Source: Nematostella vectensis (lineage: Eukaryota; Cnidaria; Anthozoa; Actiniaria; Edwardsiidae). From it: a DNA stretch of 64,000 nucleotides. A program made the position numbers and the translations under genes. Each line of letters opens with the position of its first letter. Positions within the stretch are counted from its first letter, which is position 1. Location: positions 6,331,519 through 6,395,518 of the forward strand of contig NC_064036.1 in assembly GCF_932526225.1 (NCBI RefSeq). The letters run 5' to 3'. The notes below the pieces were generated by a model. The model was given only the letters and a program-made list of their open reading frames with translations, was not told the origin of the DNA and ran no database searches. Shown here piece after piece: positions 58,985 to 64,000 of this stretch.

Positions 58985-59221
58985 ATAGAACAACTATAAT
59001 CAAAACAAGACATCACGCGATCCTTGAACTCAACTAAAAATCTGGGCGCAATGCCTGAAAGCTCACAAAAGCGCAGTGAATGTGAGCCCATATATGCACA
59101 CCAACTGTCCGGTTTGTAAATGCGCACGTGTGGTATAAGTTCATACGGAAAATAAGCGATGTCGTACCTGAAAGAGCAAATTGTCGTCTACATCGCTTGT
59201 GTAAGTATAAGAGGAGCCCAT
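52581..59221 (-). CDS. TMEM201: TMEM201/SAMP1-like inner nuclear membrane protein, 14 coding exons
   Basis: Exons in transcript order: 59168-59221, 58803-58893, 58600-58712, 58113-58289, 56080-56200, 55754-55933, 55220-55286, 55070-55120, 54732-54860, 54112-54181, 53922-54036, 53291-53452, 53160-53221, 52581-52748. Phases agree; 519 aa (human about 666). Matches to SAMP1 are the Ima1-type Cys region (CASC at 64-67, KIKQLNSF, CPAC at 107-110), a hydrophobic helix near 157-173 and three more at about 248-314. Further matches are RPLIVPATLNLSNG in the tail and a C-terminal helix (about 495-511). SAMP1 links the nuclear envelope to spindle and centrosome. The first half of the Cys domain is absent and the start is short. 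One intron uses a GC donor (GCAAGT, 54731). The acceptor at 54861 is a TAGTAG pair, and the exon 3 acceptor may lie 12 bases downstream, in frame. Confidence 0.9.
52862..53720 (+). repeat. Two copies of a short C/G-rich repeat in the TMEM201 3' part
   Basis: Words such as GGCACTGGG, CCCCCATTATT, AATGACCAG, CCAGTAGGGGC and TGGCTGTGCC occur at about 52862-52990 and, slightly altered, at about 53575-53720. Both copies lie in introns of the minus-strand gene. Confidence 0.55.
56400..58095 (-). mobile_element. CR1/L2/Jockey-like LINE fragment in a TMEM201 intron
   Basis: The minus frames 57970-57575 and 57584-57210 give a non-LTR reverse transcriptase: LFLDLSKAFDTVDHSILL, SYGVPQGSVLGPVLFLLYIN and the catalytic FADDSN box, then KYLGIMIDSHLNWK and the thumb. 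One frameshift near 57580 and a stop near 57205 break it, and reading continues weakly to about 56890 (HKYNTRLSAKSSYTLPKART). The 5' part with endonuclease is missing; the upstream edge lies only about 20 bases from the exon 4 donor. It has the same orientation as the host gene. Confidence 0.85.
58937..58983. repeat. Poly-A run (47 bases) in TMEM201 intron 1
   Basis: An uninterrupted A tract on the plus strand (poly-T in the transcript), 45 bases upstream of the exon 2 acceptor. It may act as its polypyrimidine tract. Confidence 0.9.
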
Positions 59222-59230
59222 TATATGACC

Positions 59231-59311
59231 CTAAGCTCTTCCAGCGATAGAAATGATTGACTGCTTCAAGTTAGAATCAGAACACAATATTTTATCGGCC
59301 GCCATCTTGAA
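59231..59311 (-). promoter_or_regulatory. YY1-type motif and 24-codon upstream ORF in the TMEM201 5' leader
   Basis: On the minus strand CAAGATGGCGGCC (about 59298-59310) matches the YY1 consensus AAGATGGCGGC, which in animals often lies at or just after transcription starts. Its ATG (59305) opens a 24-codon ORF beginning MAADKILCSD that ends at TAG 59231-59233. It is in the same frame as the main ATG at 59221, nine bases further on. This marks the leader, and supports 59221 as the main start. Confidence 0.6.
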
Positions 59312-59709
59312 AAGCAAGTGCTAGGCTGCCTACGAAATGACACAGGGAACGAATAATCAATTAAAGCACAGGCAACCCGTCATACTCAAAAGAAAGGGAA
59401 CAAGGAGAACATATACTCATAGTCTGATTGTTATACGAACAGGCTGTTCGGGGACCCAGCTACCATAGACTCTCTTTGCTCTCTTTGTAGAAGCAGACTC
59501 GTACCAAGTCGCTCAAAAGAAGAAGAGCGAGGCGCGCAATCCTTTGAGCAGTTGAGCGCCGATCCAGACTCGTACCCAATCCCTTGAGATCCCTTTTTTT
59601 ACGACTGGGTAGAGGAGGTCGAGGGTCGAGACTGAGTGATCAGAGGCAACGCAGCCACATGCCGCGCGCGGATGTAGAAAAACGGTATATAATAACCAGC
59701 AGGGAGCCA
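59306..59709. other. Upstream of TMEM201, nothing coding
   Basis: Promoter-side flank. No exon with the missing N-terminal zinc-binding Cys pairs of TMEM201 was found in this stretch. Confidence 0.4.
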
Positions 59710-59806
59710 AAGTTTCGTAAAATTCGGTCACCCCTACCTCACTCTACATAATATATATGTTTCATATAGTAAAGTGAGGTAGGGGTGACCAAATTTTACG
59801 AAACTT
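59710..59806. mobile_element. 97-bp hairpin MITE
   Basis: AAGTTTCGTAAAATTCGGTC and ACCCCTACCTCACT on the left are inverted at the right as AGTGAGGTAGGGGT and GACCAAATTTTACGAAACTT, with one or two mismatches. About 28 bases of AT-rich loop lie between. Confidence 0.8.
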
Positions 59807-60339
59807 ACAGAGGTAATTAAAATGAACACTTCTAACCAATCGGTGAATTGTGAGCTTGGGCTCCCTGTGATAATAACTATGCGATTATGTTTTTTTGGTC
59901 GCCGTGCGGGAGCCCTGCGGTGCCCGCACACTGCGATAATTTCACAAACGTCTCCTCAGTAGAGTTAGTTGATACTACCACAATGCATATTGTATTTTCA
60001 TATTTACTTACTTATTGAAAAATAAACACATAAACTTGTAGCCTACAGCATTTATGAACGGTATTACGAAACAAACCACCACTCGATATCATTTTATTTG
60101 TTGTTGGAATATGCTTGCCATGCTTGAATAAAATAATTGTATGAATCTTCTGACTGCTGACGAAAACAAAAGCAACTCTTCTTTATAGCAGGAGTTGCAG
60201 GAGAACCGTAACTTTCTTCCGCAGACATTATCAAACCGAACTTTTATCAATGTTATCTCCCTTTTTACACCAAAAACATAAAAATTAGACATAAAAAATA
60301 TGCATATAGGCCTCTTTTTTCGATATGAACGTCGGAGTT

Positions 60340-60600
60340 TGCAACCTTGTCTGTTTTATATACTGGAGTTGACGGAAAGAATTCGCAGCGGCTAACTGCT
60401 AACTGCTAAAACAGCTTAGAATGGAACTGGAATTTAGAAGCATCGATAATTAATGAGATAGCACACCGTTAAACTACTGTTTTTCGAAGTCAGAATATTT
60501 ATTTCAGCAAGATTGCAACAAGCTCATCTCTCTCGTACAAACTCTGAAATAGACCTGTTCTACATTCGCCGTGAGCCTGGGCGACCTGTGATTTAGAGAG
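60340..60600 (+). repeat. Dispersed repeat, copy 2 (pair with 34440-34700)
   Basis: GCAACCTTGTCTG, AATTCGCAGCGGCTAA, CTAAAACAGCTTA, ACAAACTCTGAAAT and CGCCGTGAGCCTGGGCGACC appear here. They are the inverted counterparts of words in 34440-34700. Confidence 0.6.
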
Positions 60601-61660
60601 AGAAAAAAAGATTACAGAAAAGTGTGATCGAAGGACTTGCGTTCATATACAAGAAATTTTGACTGGTCTGTATTCCAAGAAACTGTTTGCAAACATTTTA
60701 TTAAGCTTATTTAAAATTATACAGATTTTATTCTGGAAAAATATATCCTGGACGTCGATGCCCAATACCCAATGTCTGTCCAAACAATGTCCTTTCGAGC
60801 CCCTCGGAACTGTCCCGGAGGCTGGAAGAATCTGTATGTTATTCCATTCCATCTATGCATACAACATAGAACTAAGATTGCAGAATGATTTATAGCCGCT
60901 TAATGTCGCGCATGTCTAGTATTAGGCTCATCCACTGGTGTAACATATGTGAACTGTTTTGAGTGTTCGATGACTGCAGGTTCGTAAGTGTCCTCAGGTC
61001 CGAGTTCCTCAAACTCTACTTGACTTTGAGTGTCGATCTGAAAAAAAAAATAAGTCACTTAATTTTGCTTACTTTATTTATTATTATTTTTTCCTTTTTT
61101 CACCGTTTCCAACCAACTTTTTCTGTGATTCCTTCCTTCCAAAGGTGCATCTCTTGTTTCTTTTTCACAAAAATACTTTGACGATGAAGGAAATGGAATT
61201 GTTTAAAATCGAAGGAGATTGCGAAACTTATTTTACATGTTAATTTAAAAAAGTTTTAATATCGTTGAAAAGCTCCTTGTTCACATGTATATTTGTTTTC
61301 CGGCGCGGAAAAGCCGAATCTCAAACAAACACAAGTTCAACAAGCCAATCTCGCTACTGCGAAACAGCTGTAAGAATCCCTTACCTCCAACAATGATCGC
61401 CGTTATTTCCCCTTTTACCATTCACCATATTTATATAAAAAAATACTTTGCTATGTGGCTAAGTATTTTTTAGTTATCTTCAGGCTTCCATTGATTTCTC
61501 AATAAGTTATTTTTACATATGTTAAAACAGACAATAATTTTGTCGTGTAAAATACTTTTTTTTTCTTGTAAGGGACCAGGTATTGCCTTTTCCGTATTGT
61601 CTTTTTACCTCTTTTTTCATTCTTTATGTATTTCATATTATCTTTTAAAATGCAAATCCA
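60601..61660. other. Intergenic, nothing recognised
   Basis: AT-rich, with short frames only and no exon with splice signals or family resemblance. Confidence 0.4.
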
Positions 61661-61666
61661 TTTATT
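61661..61666 (-). terminator. Poly(A) signal of the secreted-peptide gene
   Basis: TTTATT on the plus strand gives AATAAA on the minus strand, about 70 bases after the stop codon at 61737. Confidence 0.65.
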
Positions 61667-61736
61667 TTTCACTCGTTGATCATTTTTTGTGTTATATCAT
61701 CTTGCGATTTCCATCTGGTCAAAACGCCCATCAAAC

Positions 61737-62018
61737 TCATTCCGCGTACCCCGTGAGATCTATCAACGGAAGCTCCAATTTTTCATGTTTCAACGTCAAC
61801 CCTACCTTCCTTTTGGCTTTAGCGCTCGTTCGCCGCCTTCTTCTCCTAGAACATATAGCATTTACACAGGGTGGTCTAAAGTCGTCAGCCTTTCGCTTGA
61901 GTTGGCCTCCTGAGTCCTCGAGCGATTGTCCATTCAGTCCGTAATCATCCGTTGAATGAGAAATAACTTGTAGAGCTAAAATTAGAAGAAAACCAAAACA
62001 GAAAATGGGTTTCACCAT
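61737..62018 (-). CDS. Secreted peptide precursor with dibasic sites and a Cys loop (unknown family)
   Basis: One uninterrupted 93-codon frame. Residues 1-22 (MVKPIFCFGFLLILALQVISHS) are a textbook signal peptide. An acidic spacer (about 23-40) is followed by the basic site KRK (41-43), then ADDFRPPCVNAICS and six arginines (58-63). The remainder is basic with further KRK and ends LIDLTGYAE. Cleavage at KR and at the Arg run would release a short peptide with a C-x4-C ring, a plan seen in ring-type hormones, but without a C-terminal amidation Gly. A TATA box 94 bases upstream and AATAAA downstream make a compact single-exon gene. I do not recognise the family. The Arg run could instead be a nucleic-acid or heparin-binding patch, or the protein a secreted antimicrobial. 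Confidence 0.7.
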   Translation of the reverse strand: MVKPIFCFGFLLILALQVISHSTDDYGLNGQSLEDSGGQLKRKADDFRPPCVNAICSRRRRRRTSAKAKRKVGLTLKHEKLELPLIDLTGYAE

Positions 62019-62111
62019 GATGCCAGTCAGAGATATGATGAGCTACTCGTTTTATGTGCTACTGGAATCTTTAGTAAAGTAACGCGCAGGAAAGAGGAAC
62101 TTGAATCTCCA

Positions 62112-62117
62112 TTTATA
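62112..62117 (-). promoter_or_regulatory. TATA box of the secreted-peptide gene
   Basis: On the minus strand CATATAAATGG, 94 bases before the ATG. It predicts a start near 62085 and a 5' UTR of about 65 bases. Confidence 0.6.
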
Positions 62118-62129
62118 TGTTCACCCCTT

Positions 62130-64000
62130 GAATAACAGGAGTTAGAAAACACCCCCAGGTTTCCACGGTTTCTTAACAACCATTTGTGACTAATCGTTCA
62201 TTGAAAGAAAACAGGTGCAACTTTTTTGCCAGGTCGTTTTATTCATAATGCACACTTTTAATTGTCATCTATGTCCTGAAAGATCATATGTGAAAGAAAA
62301 AACACTTCCAATAGTTAGAACCGTGGTAATAAACTCTGTGTATTCCTTTGAAAGCAATATCTCCTTTTCTTTGTGAACTTGTATGGTAAAAGTCTAAAGT
62401 ATTGGAAGTCTAAAACATAAACAAAACCAAAAGAAAGAGGAATAACTCGGATATGAGAAAGTCAAGGGGATGTTAGCTTATTTTGAAGGAAAACAGGAAC
62501 ATTATCAACTTCTTAACTTACATTTTCAATCACTGCAATCTAACTTTTTGTAATAGCTTGATTTTACAAACATTTTCATTTACGATAGATAATCGCGTTT
62601 ACGTGGAATAACTGGAGCTATGACTGCACTGTTTATCGATTAATTCTGTGTTCGCCACATACGTTTTGATTTTCAATCGTTATAAGAGCCTGTTGCTTGT
62701 TCCTTTTTCCATATTATCTTTGAATCCCACTTTTTCCCTATCCTTGGGCGAATTACCCTCATTTTGCTGTTAATTTACTGGCACGACACCCTGTTGGTAC
62801 TACCTGAACTATTAATTTTTTTTAACCCGCTGCTCTTTGATTAAAAAAAAGAACTAGAAAGACGCCAAAAAAGTCATTTTTTCCATTTCCCAATATTTTT
62901 AAAAGAGCTGATTTAAAGTCACACATGAATATACATCGCATTACGCTAATAAAGACAAAGCTGCATGCTGTTGACAAAAAGGATAAACTTATAAAAATCA
63001 ATTATCTAACTAGATCATTCAGTTATAAACATATTTCGTAATACCCTCCTAAGCAGCGTGTCGCTCGTTTCCTTTGTTCCGCGAAGCAAAGAGAACCCGA
63101 GACACAGAAATCTTTGGCACAGGAGGGCCATTTTGCAATTTTTCACTTCTTGCGACGATAAAAGTAATCATTAACCAAGCTGTCGTCTAAAAAGATTCAT
63201 GATGTTATTTTATAGGACACGGAGTGGAAGTCCTAATAACATTTCTGCTGTGCAATACAGCGTCTAGATTGTGCAGTCAAAAGAAATCCCTTTCGTTTTC
63301 ACATTTTATCCCGTGTTCCTTTAATAGCACGGTCAATTAAGAGAACTCTTTTTTTCAAATCATTTGTGTGTTTTTTTTTTCAAATCAATAGGTGTTTCCT
63401 ATTGTATAGTATTTTGGCACCATTGAAGTCAGTTTTATAAAAGGTTTAGCATTAGTGGCTTTCCTAAAATGTTTTGCTTTGAGTGGAAAACATTAATGGG
63501 CTAGGTAGAGTGCCATTCGGTAAATAGAAGCGATCAATCTTTATGTTTTCCGTCGCACATGTAACAGAAAAAGTACCCCATGGGCGCGTTGCAAAAATAA
63601 ACATTTATCGCCAACGCTTACACATGATCAGTTCAAACTGTTTAGATGCTTGCCTCATGTTTTATATTTCTTTATTATGATTAACATTATTATTATCATT
63701 ATATTATTAGGTTTAAGGTACTTGATGGAGCTACATCCGTGCGCGTCTTTCTCTTTGCGCGAGGAGTTTTATGTTGTTCGTGGGCCACAAGGATCGAAAC
63801 TCTATTATTTCGAAGCATCAAGCAGATGACGTGATACATCTGTTATCTTTCTGCCTGTCTTCCGTCTCTCATCTAATGGTGGATTGTTGAATAAACAAGC
63901 CCACTGAAAACTCATGATTTGTTTTAGCTTTTTTAAGAATTTTAGAAAGCCTGCAGATTCTAAGACATATGACGAATGTAACCCGAGTGTCTAGTACTGG
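62130..64000. other. Intergenic to window end, nothing recognised
   Basis: AT-rich sequence without long frames, exon-like segments or obvious repeats beyond short T and A runs. Confidence 0.45.

Noticed and set aside
61519-61944. 141-codon plus frame overlapping the secreted-peptide gene
   Set aside because: The opposite strand has a clear signal peptide, TATA box and poly(A) signal. This frame has none of them.

Overview
This is animal nuclear DNA. It holds spliced genes with GT-AG introns, GPI-anchored Ly6-type genes, orthologues of metazoan ILF2 and TMEM201, and a dense mixture of Helitron, DIRS, LINE and foldback or MITE repeats. The mixture suggests a non-bilaterian or basal metazoan, most likely a cnidarian. 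That placement is inference from general character, because no species marker is present.

Layout. 1-5.2 kb is one very large foldback (inverted-repeat) element. 5.2-8.5 kb is a decayed Helitron-like transposon whose ORF opens with a 2A-type ribosome-skipping motif followed by an OTU protease domain. 8.5-13.3 kb carries a small inverted-repeat element and a dead DIRS tyrosine-recombinase retrotransposon on the minus strand, which is split by a LINE fragment. 14.9-31.4 kb is a same-strand cluster of four small Ly6/uPAR (three-finger) GPI-anchored protein genes. All four have a phase-1 intron directly after the signal peptide, which indicates tandem duplication. A type I hammerhead ribozyme motif lies at 32.6 kb. 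32.6-37 kb is otherwise repeat-rich and gene-poor.

37.2-48.4 kb (+) is a complete 16-coding-exon ILF2/NF45 gene (409 aa) whose introns contain several tandem arrays. Two of these arrays are built from the gene's own splice-donor regions. 48.4-52.5 kb holds MITEs and two copies of a composite terminal-inverted-repeat element. 52.6-59.2 kb (-) is a 14-coding-exon TMEM201/SAMP1-like inner nuclear membrane protein gene (519 aa), convergent with ILF2 and carrying a LINE in one intron. 61.7-62.0 kb (-) is a compact single-exon gene with TATA box and poly(A) signal. It encodes a 93-aa secreted, dibasic-site-rich, Cys-loop peptide precursor of unknown family. 62.1-64 kb shows no recognisable gene.

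The protein genes do not form a pathway. ILF2 and TMEM201 are housekeeping nuclear genes, and the Ly6 cluster is a lineage-expanded surface-protein family. The items most worth follow-up are the hammerhead ribozyme, the 2A motif in the Helitron-like ORF, the secreted peptide precursor, and the tandem arrays seeded by ILF2 donor sites. All exon models were built by eye from splice consensus, reading phase and remembered family sequences. No database search was run.
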